This document shows, one piece after another, positions 12,070 through 25,179 of a stretch of 64,000 nucleotides of DNA. Under the pieces are notes generated by a model that had not been told where the DNA came from, searched no databases, and was given only the letters and a program-made list of their open reading frames with translations. Position 1 is the first letter of the stretch; each line of letters begins with the position of its first letter. Both the position numbers and the translations under genes were made by a program. The DNA is from Oegoconia quadripuncta (lineage: Eukaryota > Arthropoda > Insecta > Lepidoptera > Autostichidae). The DNA is taken from the NCBI GenBank assembly GCA_949316235.1, contig OX438743.1, positions 43,377,440-43,441,439 of the forward strand, given 5' to 3'.

Positions 12070-14390
12070 ACAATACAATAACTTAATAAATAGAGAAAAT
12101 TCAGCAATGAATTTACAAAATTGATATAATAATATGGAACTATGTACGCTCGATATTTTAAATGATACGCAAATAGCGCAAAATGGTCTTTCTCCGCCTA
12201 AATCTCGAGAAAAAAATATGTATAATTACCAATGTATTTTCGTTATTAGTAGTTCTTTAATTATTAGTACATTTTTTTTTTGTTTTTCATTTACTAATGT
12301 TTAATTTACCTATTGTTCATGTATTGAAAGACGTCACCATACATACACGGGGGTGAAAGTTATTCCCATAAGAATTCGCTTTTATCTGTTCAACAACAGT
12401 TATGCGTCGGCTAGGCGTCAATTGTCGCATAATTTCTTTTCAGTTTAATATGAATAGTTAAAAACTGAAAAGATCTTTATTAATCACAAAGTACATAATA
12501 CTAGATAAAGTTGCATATACCCTACACGTATGTCACCCTAGTACTGAACTGGATACTAATGCTAATTTGTTGTGTCAGTGAGGACCTGTAATTATTCGCT
12601 TACTGTTGTTGCATATATTTTTAAGATATTGCAAATGCTTGTTGGTCTTCCAATTATATAAAAATAAAATGTGCTATATAAATATTTAATAGATCTGTTT
12701 TATTCTCCATCTTTCACAAATCCCTGACAATTTCAAACTTTGTTTTCTTGACAGAGCCAAAATTCCGAACATGTCAGCAGTATTCATGTCTAGATAGAAA
12801 AAATCTGACTATGGATAATAGAGACAATGTATAATCGCTTCCTCTATACGGTTAATGAAACATCGCAAGTCAATTTATGCAAATCCCAAATGATAAAGTA
12901 GTAATTATCGGCGGCACAAAAAGATCAACAGCTTATTAATTGAGTAGGTATGTACATATACATTGTGTAGTCCGTCGATCAGATAAAACGATCGCCTTTT
13001 ACTTTGAACAAGTGAATAAAATAGAAAGACTATGAATTATAATTTGTTAGAATTGAAGCAGGTACGGAGTACGGACTCTAATTCAGTAATAGACTATTTT
13101 TATGCAACCTGACTTCGCTTTTAGATTCGGCTATCGATAAGAATTAATTCTTTATATTACAAAAGATCACGAAAGTATCCTTTCTCAAAACTCAAGATAG
13201 ACAGCCAAGGTATTGCAAGATTGTATAGGATAAGTTCAAGAAGGCACACAGAAACGCAGCGGAGGCATAAACCAAACATTATCACTATCACACAATGGAT
13301 CGCATCGCCCAGTCTTATTTTCCGGAATTAGTTTTTACGTGCTGTGGTGAGTTGAGGTGAAGGTCTCTGTAAAACGATCCTCAAATTCAGGTGCTTAATT
13401 ATTCTCTATTTTAAAAAATGGGAGAAAGAATTACATAGTAGCCCCGTTACAAAGCATAAACAGATAACTGGTTCTTAAGGTCAAGCTTTTCTTGTCATAT
13501 AACTCACACTCTGGGTCAAAATTTAAAGAAAAATAACGAGTTTCAAAATTTCACTAGTGTAGTGAAGTATCTACCTAATGCCTATTTACGCAGTTGCATA
13601 CTCGTAAATTATTTTACGATCAATATATTAATTTGACGAAATGAAAGAATATGTTGAGAATGGGTGTTGAGTCTGAAAGGACAACCAAACCTCTTACTGA
13701 CTTCGGCTGCCCTGGTACCTACTTCTTTTAAGTATAAGAGCGATTCAAGTATCACTCTGAAAGTTTAGAATGTAAACCAATGGCACTATAATGTAAATAA
13801 TAATGCACTTGCAAGCAATGTAGTACATTTGAAAGAGTTAGTGAGGAATTTACGATATGAGAGTAAAAAAAATATAAACAGCCAATGTAATCAATAACAT
13901 ACAAACAGTACACACACGATTTCTACATTTTACCGAGGTGCTAATAACCGATTATAAAGACGGTCGACGGTCAAACTAACCAAGTTGAACCCTTCCAAGG
14001 TATAAAACACGATATTACAGACACTCTTGCACGGTTGTGGACGCGTATATTTCAACCAATGCCGGTTGTTCGAACGAGTACGTCCACACACTTTCGCGGT
14101 CTGATGTATACTGAACTGAAGGGAAGAAAGTAACCGGTGAACTGAAAATCGACTGGTCGGGAGTAGTGCGGCGCACGCATTCTCGAGATTGTCGAGTCGA
14201 TAAAATTACGACAGGTGCTATGACGACTTGTGTTGATAAAGATAAAGGATTGCTTGACGTTTTATCAAATCTTGTGAATTGTAGAAAAGAAGCTTAGCAT
14301 GCTTCGATAGCGTAAAAGAATACTTGGAGTATAAATATATATAAATTTTGTGACATAAATAATATAATTTGATTATTGGTAAGGAATGAA
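12070..14390. other. intergenic, no gene recognised
   Basis: 2.3 kb of AT-rich DNA with no gene-like frame and no repeat I recognise. Confidence 0.45.
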
Positions 14391-14394
14391 TACC

Positions 14395-14710
14395 TTCGGG
14401 TTGGTACTTGACCTCAATCACACCTGATGTTAAGTGAAGATGAGGTCGAAGATGGAAGCGTACTGACCCGGAAACCCCAACACATTTGAGAGACTGGCTA
14501 TCTTATCTCTGACAACCGGAACACGACAATGCTATTAACATTGCTGCTTGGCGGCAGATTTAGATAAGATGGTGGTACTAGCCAGGTGGACATTTAAAAT
14601 GCCCTACCACCAACCAAACCGAGTACTTAAACATGTACCCCGGTGGGGATCGAACCCGCGACCTCCGAATCGTAAACCCAATGTTGTTTACATTGAGCCA
14701 CGGAGGCGGC
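14395..14710 (-). repeat. tRNA-derived SINE (family A), full length
   Basis: The most complete family A copy. The head (right) has 'GTGGCTCAATG' and B-box GGTTCGATCCCC. The body has 'TACTCGGTTTGGTTGGTGG' and 'TGCCGCCAAGCAGCAATG'. The tail (left) has 'CACCTGATGTTAAGTGAAG'. About 310 bp. It may be used as the reference for the fragments listed elsewhere. Confidence 0.85.
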
Positions 14711-15187
14711 AATACCTATATTTTTTTATTCGGTGACATTATAGCTATATTTGTTTTTAGTGGACACTTATATGTGATTAATTTGAATTGTGATTGGGAA
14801 TTTGTTACTTGATTAACATTATCAGTTGACATCGCATTGTAAGTATTTGTTGAGTTTGTCTTACGGGGAGTGATGTTACTCTACATACCTGAGAATGTTA
14901 TAATTGCATAATTGTGTTAGATTAATAATAATTTTGTGTATACGTCTGAACAGGGAAGTTTTAGTTGATATAATATTTTAACGACAGCAATATTGCAACC
15001 CAATAGGCATAATAAAAACTTTGATTGATTAGATTCATCTAAATCCCTCGATTTACTTATTTGTTGGCAAAGTCCAAAAACAAGTCAATTGAGTTTAAAT
15101 CCTTACATTCCTCGTAAAACAAACAGAAGCATGGTACATAAAATTTTACATTCTACTATACTATATACCATTCTTCTACTATTCTTC
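14711..15187. other. intergenic, no feature
   Basis: AT-rich, no coding or repeat signal recognised. Confidence 0.45.
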
Positions 15188-15440
15188 AGACGACGGGTCG
15201 GTGCAGTGGATAGTGACCCTGTCAGCGAAACCAGCGGTTGTGGTTGAATCCTAGAGGCAAATGTTTCTGTGATGAATACGAAGATTAATGCTCGAGTCTT
15301 GGATGTTTATTTAAATATTTATATATGTTTATCTATTCTCCAGTGTCCATAGTACAAGCTTTGCTTAGTTTGGAAAGAGATGATTGGTGTAAGTGTGCGA
15401 AAATATTTATTTGTTCTTGATTAACTGATAAAAATAAACT
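15188..15440 (+). repeat. tRNA-derived SINE (family B)
   Basis: Plus-strand copy. The head has 'GTCAGCGAAACCAGCGGTTG' and a degenerate B-box (GTGGTTGAATCC). The body has 'TGTGATGAATACGAAGATTA', 'GTCCATAGTACAAGCTTTGC' and 'GATGATTGGTGTAAGTGT'. It matches the minus-strand copies at 6.55 and 24.96 kb in word order. Confidence 0.7.
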
Positions 15441-15444
15441 GTCT

Positions 15445-18400
15445 ATCGTCACACCGCACATCCCTAGCTATCCAAGCGCGATAGGGGGTGACCCCCCTCC
15501 CCTCTCCTCAACCCCTACAGTCACAACTACATGCGCAGTTGCAATCTGTAGGGGGTGATATGAATCATCATGCGCAAATTGACGAGCTAATAGGGTTGAT
15601 GCGCTGTGTACTAACTAGTGAATTAATACGACCCCTTTGATGCCCCGAAACTACCTATTTCTACCTCGCTTCCACATACGTTATCACAGTGAAACACAAA
15701 TCAGATACTTTGACAGAAAATATTACGTCATACAATGTGTTCGATCACACATAACATTTGTAGTAAATAAACTTTTCTTTATCGCGTAATTCTACAATGG
15801 CTTCCTTCTACAGCTTTCCCAGCGATACGACTTAAATGGATGGACAAATTCGGTCGCCCTTACAACAAATTACGTAATCCTGGTCTAGTTCTTTAAATCT
15901 CTTAAAATAAACTCAATACCTGATTCAAGAATCATCGCACGTCTCTAATAAAGTGCAGATTAAACGGAATAAAATTTCGCATGGCGAAATTATTCGGAAG
16001 ATTAACGAAGTAGTTTTGATTGTATATAATTTGAGCGGTTTCCCAAAAATGTTCAACATTTGAGAACCTTTCCTTCCCAATTGACAGGACACCGCATTTC
16101 AGCAAGTCATCGTAGATAAAAACGTTTTTATTCATACATTGCGTAATACTAAGGACTTCAATGAAGATGAGTCTGAGGTGGAAGCAGATCATCCAAAACA
16201 AAAGTCTAACTCAACTGAAGAAGTCTCTGACAATCTCAAAGAGTTAGAATACGACAACGGTATCAAATCTAATTTGCCAGCACACTCGGACAATATCGTG
16301 GTTGCTAAACAGATATTTTAGAAAATTGTATTTCAGTAAGCGAAATATTTTTAGCAGCTATTTATTTTGGAGCATGAATTAAAGTTCTATTCAAGGTCTA
16401 CGTGAAAGCGTTCGACTCGGAGACACGTCGGCGGCTGCGTATTGATTCAGTTGACCTTGCTGATGGACCGAACTTATTACACGCTTTTTGCACTTCAGTC
16501 ATTTTTACTGTAAGTAGGTACAAAGCGACTGTAACTTGGAAGAATGGTCAAAAATTTAGGGGAATAAACATCTATATTGAACAACAAGAGAAACGATATT
16601 AATAAAGAAAATTGACTTCGACTTTATTAGATTTCTTATTATTTAATTCATTTAAGTTTTTAACGTGCCAGGCCATGATGAGTAGCCTCTTTTTTCGTTT
16701 TGTCAAGAAGGTGGGCAGTTGGTAATTTCGTTGGGGTGTTCATATTGTACAACTTAGTACATGAACTGTCTTATCAAATATGCATGTGTTTACTTTTAAA
16801 TAATATTTGTGCCTTAAATTATAATCAATCAGGGAAAATGTGTCGGTCATGTCTAAGATATTTAGTAACATCTTATATGAATAAGTTATTAGAGAGAGAG
16901 AAATCGTTTATTGTCACAACATTGTTTACGCGATACATTAAGTACTTACATTAATAAATAAACATAAGACAATAAAAATTGTGACTCAAGGATCTGGTTC
17001 AGTACAATGCTGATGGAGACTGGCTGCTGCTCAGCGCTGGGGTTCAACCAGACCGCCTTTTAGAATTCTAGCAGCCTTTGATAGTCTTAGCAGGTGTGTT
17101 AGGTCGGGATTCGGGAGATTAATCTTGTTATTGTTGTGCAATAAAGAATATTTTGTTTGTTTGTTCATTTCTTCCCCGTTACATATAACACATCCACCGA
17201 TTACTATGCAAATAACATAATTATAAAAGAGGAAGTGGAAAGTGAAATCAAACGCGGCATTAACAAGAGTTTCCCACATGTAGCAGTGCAATGAAAAAAC
17301 GTACACTTTCACTATTGATCCCAACAAAACAACAAACAACCAGAGAGTAATAACAACTTACGAACTGGAAGGGAAAGGAACAGCTACGTTGTTTACTTGT
17401 AAGATATAGGTGTAAGCACTGGTAAACAGTATCTGTGTATCTCCTATCTCTAAAACCAGATTGTTCGTGTCTAGAGAAAGGTTTTTTTTTTCTTTCTTTC
17501 TGTCTTAAAACAGAATAATTCTTAGAAAAATTATATAGTAAATAGTAATAAGTATTAATCTGTTCTTTGTTCGGTTAATTTTCGGTTAAACTCATAATTG
17601 GCTTATAGATTTAAAAATAATCAAAAATGTTTATTTTCATTTACTTAGATACCTAAACCCCGCTCTTCAATAACAAAATAAACGAAAAAAAAATAATAAT
17701 TTAAAATATAACCCGTTAACTTAAGATTACCATGACTGACTTGGAAAAAACCATGAAACTTTTGGTGAGAGTGGAAGAAGCAAAAGTAGTATATCAGGAT
17801 CATTGCAAATGTTAACCAATAGCCTCTGCCTACCCCAACAGGAAACAGGCGTGAGCATTATGTATGAATAGAATTAAGTACCTACAATTATCATTTAGAC
17901 TACAGCTGTTATATCTGATGTATGTTTTCGAAATAAAATAATAATCTGTATCTCTATCTCCTGTATTATATCAAGACCGGTGATAATACCTCTCGAGAAT
18001 ACAAAGTTCAATTCCATAAGCCTAATTTTTAATTGTGTGTTATCACACAACTGACAATATTAAGAACAGCTTCATAATTTCTGAAATTTCGTCAAAATGT
18101 ATAATATATTTTTTATTTGTCATCACCGAGTTAAAATTGAAAGTTATTGTACTCATAACATAATACTATAATATATTTTAAAAGCAAAAGTTTTGTCAAA
18201 ACAATTTTGTCAAAATATACTACGTTATGTCATGAGAGTGAATAGGTCTGGTAATGTCGATATTAACTGACGATTTATTTAAAAACAGTAACAAATAAAG
18301 AGATGGAATTTAAATATAAACTAGAACAAATGTAAAAAAATTGGGACCGCGAGGGAAGGTACCCAAAAATAAAATGTTAAGAGTAAATTGTACATAAAAA

Positions 18401-18645
18401 TATAACTTTATCGAAATAAAACGGGATGGGTAATTTTGGGAAACTCCATGACTAAGTTACAATTATAAATTCAGTGCCAGTGCCAGTACAATAAGTGCCA
18501 GTCCATCGATCGCTGTCTTTAGGAAAAGAGTTAAGGAACATTACCTTTCCATTTCATAGTGTTATTCCGTGTATTATATGTATGTTATACTTTATATTCG
18601 TATGTATTGAAGTATGTACTTATTTATGTATTTATGTACTTATTA
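15445..18645. other. intergenic; one weak acidic open frame, otherwise unassigned
   Basis: Mostly AT-rich unassigned DNA. A 60-residue Glu/Asp/Ser-rich frame (16,139-16,321, plus) and a 66-residue frame (16,402-16,602, plus) are the only stretches with protein-like composition. I recognise no family and see no convincing splice signals, so I do not call them genes. A 'GTGCAATAAAGAAT' near 17,138 resembles LINE 3' ends. Confidence 0.4.
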
Positions 18646-18649
18646 GTAT

Positions 18650-18880
18650 GTAGTTACATTTATATTCAGTTAGGTTTTTTTATCTATCATATTTATCCAT
18701 TTATTAGATTGTGCACGTCTTATCTGCCTCTTCCAGTCATATCTCTCTTTCGTAGGTCTGCTGGAAGAAATTTCATTGTAGAAATAAGCAGAACCTGTTG
18801 TGTCGTCTCTATTATGTTGTATCTGTATGTCTTTTTTTCTTGTGTGCAATAAATGATAAATAAATAAATAAATACCATGT
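18650..18880 (+). repeat. LINE 3' UTR (CR1/Jockey-like) ending in (AAAT)n
   Basis: 'GTAGGTCTGCTGGAAGAAAT' followed by 'GTGTGCAATAAATGATAAAT' and an AAAT repeat is the typical 3' UTR and tail of a lepidopteran non-LTR retrotransposon. The upstream RT is absent, so this is a heavily 5'-truncated insertion. It ends about 110 bp before the 21-bp minisatellite. Confidence 0.6.
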
Positions 18881-18994
18881 AGGAACTTATTTCCTCCATG
18901 CTCAGCAGTTGACTGCGGCATTGTGGGTGGAATAAATACAAGGTATTTATAATTAAAGTGAATTAATTACAAATGGGCAGCGACTTCACCTTTC

Positions 18995-21540
18995 ACCCCC
19001 CTGAAAATCTATACAACCCCCTGAATAGCTATACAATCCCCCATTAAACTATCCAATTCCCATGAAAAGCTATACAGCCCCATGAAAAGCTATACAGCCC
19101 CCATGAAAAGCTGTACAGCCCCCATGAAAAGCTATACAGCCCCCATGAAAAGCTATACAGCCTCCATGAAATGGTATACAACCCCCATGAAAAGCTATAC
19201 AGCCCCCATAAAAAGCCTTACAGCCCCCATGAAAAGCTATACAGGACCCATGAAACCTATACAGTCCCCATGAAAAGCTACACAGCCCCCATGAAAAGCT
19301 ACACAGCCCCCATGAAAAGCTACACAGCCCCCATGAAAAGCTACACAGCCCCCATGAAAAGCTACACAGCCCGCATGAAAAGCTACACAGCCCCCATGAA
19401 AAGCTACACAGCCCCCATGAAAAGCTACACAGCCCCCATAAAAAACTACACAGCCCCCATGAAAAGCTACACAGCCCCCATGAAAAACTACACAGCCCCC
19501 ATGAAAAGCTACACAGCCCCCATGAAAAACTACACAGCCCCCATGAAAAACTACACAGCCCCCATGAAAAACTACACAGCCCCCATGAAAAGCTATACAG
19601 CCCCCATGAAAAGCTATACAGCCCCCATGAAAAGCTATACAGCCTCCATGAAATGGTATACAACCCCCATGAAAAGCTATACAGCCCTCATAAAAAGCCT
19701 TACAGCCCCCATGAAAAGCTATACAGGGCCCATGAAAACCTATACAGTCCCCATGAAAAGCTACTCAGCCCCCATGAAAAGCTACATAGCCCCCATGAAA
19801 AGCTACACAGCCCCCATGAAAAGCTACACAGCCCCCATGAAAAGCTACACAGCCCCCATGAAAAACTACACAGCCCCCATGAAAAGCCATACAGCCCCCA
19901 TGAAAAGCCATACAGCCCCCATGAAAAGCCATACAGCTCCCATGAAAAGCCATACAGCCCCCATGAAAAGCCATACAGCCCCCATGAAAAGCCATACAGC
20001 CCCCATGAAAAGCCATACAGCCCCCATGAAAAGCCATACAGCCCCCATGAAAAGAAATACAGCCCCCATGAAAAGAAATACAGCCCCCATGAAAAGCCAT
20101 ACAGCCCGCATGAAGCCTCCATGAAAAGGTATACAACCCCCATGAAAAGGTATGAAAAGCCATACAGCCCCCATGAAAAGCCATACAGCCCGCATGAAGC
20201 CTCCATGAAAAGGTATACAACCCCCATGAAAAGGTATACAACCCCCATGAAAAGGTATACAAACCCCATGAAAAGGTATACAACCCCCATGAAAAGCTAT
20301 ACAGCCCCCATGAAAAGCTATACAGCCCCCATGAAAAGCTATACAGTCCCCATGAAAAGCTATACAGCCCCCATGAAAAGCCATACAGCCGCCATGAAAA
20401 GCTATACAGCCCCCATGAAACGCTATACAACCTCCATGAAATGCTATACAGCCCCCATGAAATGCTATACAGCCCCATGAAAAGCTATAGAGCCCCCATG
20501 AAATGCTATACAGCCTCCATGAAAAGATATAGATCCCATGAGAAGCTTATGTAAAGCTATACAGCCCCATGAAAAGCTATAGAGCCCCCATGAAATGCTA
20601 TACAGCCTCCATGAAAAGCTATACAGCCACCATGAAATGCTATACAGCCCCCATGAAATGCTATACAGCCCCCATGAAATGTTATACAGCCCCCATGAAA
20701 TGCTATACAGCCCCCATGAAATGCTATACAGCCACCATGAAATGCTATACAGCCACCATGAAAAGGTATACAACCCCCATGAAAAGGTATACAAACCCCA
20801 TGCAAAGGTATACAACCCCCATGAAAAGCTATACAGCCCCCATGAAAAGCTATACAGCCCCCATGAAAAGCTATACAGTCCCCATGAAAAGCTATACAGC
20901 CCCCATGAAAAGCCATACAGCCGCCATGAAAAGCTATACAGCCCCCATGAAACGCTATACAACCTCCATGAAATGCTATACAGCCCCCATGAAATGCTAT
21001 ACAGCCCCATGAAAAGCTATAGAGCCCCCATGAAATGCTATACAGCCTCCATGAAAAGATATAGATCCCATGAGAAGCTTATGTAAAGCTATACAGCCCC
21101 ATGAAAAGCTATAGAGCCCCCATGAAATGCTATACAGCCTCCATGAAAAGCTATACAGCCACCATGAAATGCTATACAGCCCCCATGAAATGCTATACAG
21201 CCCCCATGAAATGTTATACAGCCCCCATGAAATGCTATACAGCCCCCATGAAATGCTATACAGCCACCATGAAATGCTATACAGCCACCATGAAATGCTA
21301 TACAGCCACCATGAAAAGCTATACAGCCACCATGAAATGCTATACAGCCCCCATGAAATGTTATACAGCCCCCATGAAATGCTATACAGCCCCCATGAAA
21401 TGTTATACAGCCCCCATGAAATGCTATACAGCCCCCATGAAATGCTATACAGCCTCCATGAAAGCTATACAGCCCCATGAAAAGCTATACAGCCCCATGA
21501 AATGTTATACAGCCCCCATGAAAATTCTTTCTTTCTTTAC
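18995..21540. repeat. 2.5-kb minisatellite, 21-bp unit
   Basis: About 120 units of the form ATGAAAAGCTAYACAGCCCCC run without break. Variants are clustered: CTACAC units at 19.27-19.58 kb, CCATAC units at 19.88-20.11 kb, GGTATACAA units near 20.2 kb, and AATGCTATAC units beyond 20.6 kb. Because the unit is a multiple of three and lacks stops, several frames on both strands stay open (for example MKSYTAP repeats). That is a property of the unit, not evidence of coding. Larger duplications sit on top (532 bp; about 480 bp). Confidence 0.97.
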
Positions 21541-23445
21541 AGCCCCCATGGATGGCTATGCAAACCGCCTCCGCCTGAAAGCTACTCGTATGAAAACACT
21601 CAATGGAATTTGAAGTTTGAAGCTAGAGACATATCCAACAGTAAGAAACCTACTACACCTATGCTCTTCAAAATGGGTCAACCCGTTTGGCCTACAGGAG
21701 GTAACAGGAATATACATACACGTTACCCTTCTTTCTAGGGCAGTCGGGTAAAAAAGGAACCCTTCAAATTTCTTGCTGGTTCGTCTCAAGAGAAAATTGC
21801 ATTTGAAACAAGGGAAAAACTGACTATTTTAAACTTGACGTGTGTTTAATCCAAATTCCTATGCAATTTACGCTTTTCCGAAATAACAAATACCACACAA
21901 TAAATACGGTTGAATTAAGCGTGAAAGAAAAATTGTACCTGATTTCGATCTTACGATATAACCCTTTCGCGTTTGTGTCGGGGACTAAAGCTTAAAACAA
22001 TAGTAAAAGGTCAGAGAAAGTGACGATTCAATATAAAGCTATACACTATGCATCTGTATCCGTTGAGATTACATTTAATCGTATACCATTGTAGGTGAGT
22101 CGATTACTATAATGGAGTCTATCAGTAGCGTGATTTAGCTTAATTTTAGCAGCGATCACTATGAATCCAATTCTCTATCCAATTGGAAAGTTTCATTAAT
22201 TATGTTCGTGGGACTTATATTATCTGTGCGATCAAGGTTGAGGTGAAAGTGTTTGCAAATGGAGTGATTGTAGGTGATATTTATATATGAACCATAATTA
22301 TAGAGATCACCCTGTAGTCTAATACTTGTCCACTGGTAGTACACATTTCATTACATTTTTGTCAATTTATTGATTAGTTACACTGACATTAGGGAAAATG
22401 TAAAAATATGTCACCATCAAAGTGCATCATAATCAAAATTCTGTGACTGTATTGAATACCTAGTTATTCTATACGATATCAAGTTCATCTAGGCAATGTT
22501 TACAATATACATACTGTGCGTACGTAATGTATGAAATACCTAGGAATTGTATAGACTGCCATTAGGAGACCAGGTGACGTATGAAATGATACCAATAAAA
22601 TACTTTTACCAGAGCTACAATCGTACCGAATTCATCAGAATCGGTGAAGGACACTTCGCGAGATTCGCTTGTCAGAAAAATCAGACGCTCTTGATTAGAT
22701 TTGTTAAGTCTTTTCATTTGTCGGCTATTCATTCGGTTTTCTACAGAATGCCTAGGTAAAGTGTGGAATGAATGATATTTCAAACACTATCTGTGGAGAC
22801 TATTTTTGTCTATGCAATGACTGTTTTGTTCTACTTTATTATCATAACGTAACGACTGTCAGTTTCCCAAAAATAAATAAACATTGCCTTTACGTTTTAG
22901 CCTTTCTATGAAATTCTATAGAATACCGGATTATACAGACTGTCGATAACATAATTATACATGATAAATCTAAAGTCTAAGGCAAGGCGGTAATACACTG
23001 ACATGGTTCGATAACATGGCCATAACCAAGATTATAGTTCGGGGTTAAGGAGGTTTGGGGGGGGGGGGGGCGTGAGAAATATGGATTGTCGAGGGATAGA
23101 CGAACTTCAGTTGTTCGATAAACAAAGTTCATTGATTAACCCGATTATTTAATGCGAATTGTTTTATTTACGACAAAATGTTTTACCTCCGTGATGTTTT
23201 TGCCATCGACTCGCTAAGAAGAAGACGTCCGTGAAGAAGAGAAAAAAATAGGGTATAATAAAATCTTTTTAGCGACATGTCTACCTCGATTGATACTCCG
23301 TAAAATGTCCCATATTTATGTGGGCATTTAACAACTCTCGTTGTCATTAATTTCATATTTTATATTTGTAATTTACATACAAAGAGAATTTAGACTCTTT
23401 AATAGAAGTAAGGGCAACTTCGTTTATCCGTACCGTACTACCGAT
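21541..23445. other. intergenic, no gene recognised
   Basis: Near 21.76-21.85 kb, 'AAATTTCTTGCTGGTTCGTC' and 'TGACTATTTTAAACTTGACG' resemble a segment at about 48.48-48.54 kb, so this is a dispersed repeat fragment. A 12-base G-run lies near 23,058. Otherwise unassigned. Confidence 0.45.
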
Positions 23446-23552
23446 AGGACTACGGGCAATTTGATTTGCCCGTGGTCCGATTGATAGAACCACAGGCAAA
23501 AACAATTGCCCATGGATCGACCAGTAGAACTCGGCGATCGGACCACGGGCAA
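23446..23552. repeat. alternating inverted modules (possible cruciform)
   Basis: Five modules of about 13-18 bp alternate in orientation: GGACTACGGGCAA, TTGCCCGTGGTCCGAT, TAGAACCACAGGCAA, TTGCCCATGGATCGA and GATCGGACCACGGGCAA. The first two, and the second with the last, can pair as hairpins. No coding role seen. Confidence 0.7.
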
Positions 23553-24299
23553 TAAACGAAAATTTTGGGGGTTGATAGTGTTAGTAACGAATACTTCACG
23601 CTTAAACCAACCGTGACCGTTAACATGCCCTTAAAGTATGGTAACATTCATATGGGAACGCCGCTAGTGGCAAGGATTGACCGCGCCAGAAACGAATATA
23701 AAATAATTCGACTGCGTCAGGAGTTCTCCTCTGCCCCCTGTATTATGTGCTATTATGATCCTGGCTTGCGGGCGTTACACTGACAGAAGATCTCTAGCTC
23801 GGTCATGCTGGCTTGATACGGTATTTAGCCCGGGGTCTAAAGCAGCAATAGAGATCACTATTTAAGTATTTAAAAACCAAAAAACCCGACGGAATATTTT
23901 GTATATTATCCAATGGGCTTTCCACGACACCAATGTACTTCGAAATCGGTCAAGCCCTTTAGGCTACAGGATGCGGCAAAGGAACGGAAATACTTAATTA
24001 CATACATACATACAATCTTCATATATTTATAATTGACTCAATAATAATATATTTATAATTGACATTTCTATGATCGACATGTATAACTAATAATTTTTAT
24101 TTTAATGACTTAAGCTTGACATTGTTATTTTTAATTGTGAATGGTATAAGATTTTAAGTATATAAGTACATTTTAATATTTGCACGTCTGCAAGCAGACT
24201 GGATACACCGAACTCTAATTTTATCAAGAACTATACAACTGTATTCATGCAAATAAATTATTGATTGATTGAAAACATTACCCTCCTTTTTTGGTTGGG

Positions 24300-24530
24300 T
24301 AAAAAGTAGGCCATCGTGTTCCCGTCCGTAGGTGACGTGCAGATTGCGTTTCGGACTGCGATATCCACCGCACTGCAGTGGGCCAGTTCTCTCCTAACGA
24401 GAGAAGGCTGTGCCCCAACACTGACGCGACGTAACTCTGTTGATATGTGTGTGACTGCGGAAGACGGAGACAAAAGGCACGGGTAGAGACGAGTTGGCCC
24501 AATTCGCATGGCGCTGATTATTTTAAGGCA
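24300..24530. repeat. dispersed repeat X, copy 1
   Basis: It shares word order with 27,345-27,560: 'GAGAAGGCTGTGCCCCAACA', 'GACTGCGGAAGACGGAGAC', 'AAAAGGCACGGGTAGA' and 'TTCGCATGGCGCTGATTATT'. Class unknown. Confidence 0.55.
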
Positions 24531-24954
24531 TCCAAATATGAGCCATCTGCGACGTTAGCCCATAGTCGGTGTATTGCGTTGGCACATAATACGGGAAGTA
24601 TATGTTGTTCGATAAAACTGTTTGTTTCCGGTCATGAGGACAGCCAACCTGTCTAATGGTTAGTCGTAAGATACGCAAAGCCCACCAGCACACTCTTCCC
24701 ACAGTAACTCCTGAAGCAGCGTCTGCAATGGCTATTGAAGATAGCCTGGAATTAATTGAATGAACTAAATTGATCGACCATTAATTTATGAAGAAACGTC
24801 CAACTTTCCCGCGGATACATACATAAAGTGACGACCTTTATCGCAAATGGTCAGAAATATCCCTCGGGTACAATTCATGAATGGGGGGTTAAGTATTGGA
24901 TTTTAGAAGGGCCATGTATAGACAAATATTTATTTGGTTGTGTTACATAAACAC

Positions 24955-25178
24955 AGTCTGGCACAAAATGCACACCCAATGAATAATAACTTAGACCAAT
25001 CATCTAGTCCAAAACTAAGCAAAAGCTTGTACTATGGATACTAGATAACGGATAAACATACATGACTCAGGAATAAATGTTCGATTCATCATACAAACAT
25101 TTACCCCTCGTGGGAGCGAACCCGCAACCGTCGATTTCGCTGACAAGGTCACCATCCATTACACCGATCAGTCGTCAA
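24955..25178 (-). repeat. tRNA-derived SINE (family B)
   Basis: The body 'CCAATCATCTAGTCCAAAAC' and 'CATGACTCAGGAATAAATG' match the copy at 6.55 kb. The head has a degraded B-box, with an A-box-like segment over 'GGTGTAATGGATGGTGACC' on the minus strand. Confidence 0.7.
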
Positions 25179-25179
25179 C

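Noticed and set aside
16139..16602. Possible small gene (acidic 60-aa frame plus 66-aa frame)
   Set aside because: No family resemblance, no convincing splice sites or promoter/poly(A) context. Mentioned only as an unassigned stretch.
19171..20480. Long plus- and minus-strand ORFs (MKSYTAP-, SPHEKLY- and SWGLYSF-type repeats)
   Set aside because: They are produced by a stop-free 21-bp tandem unit open in many frames at once, with no start context, splice signal or non-repeat domain.
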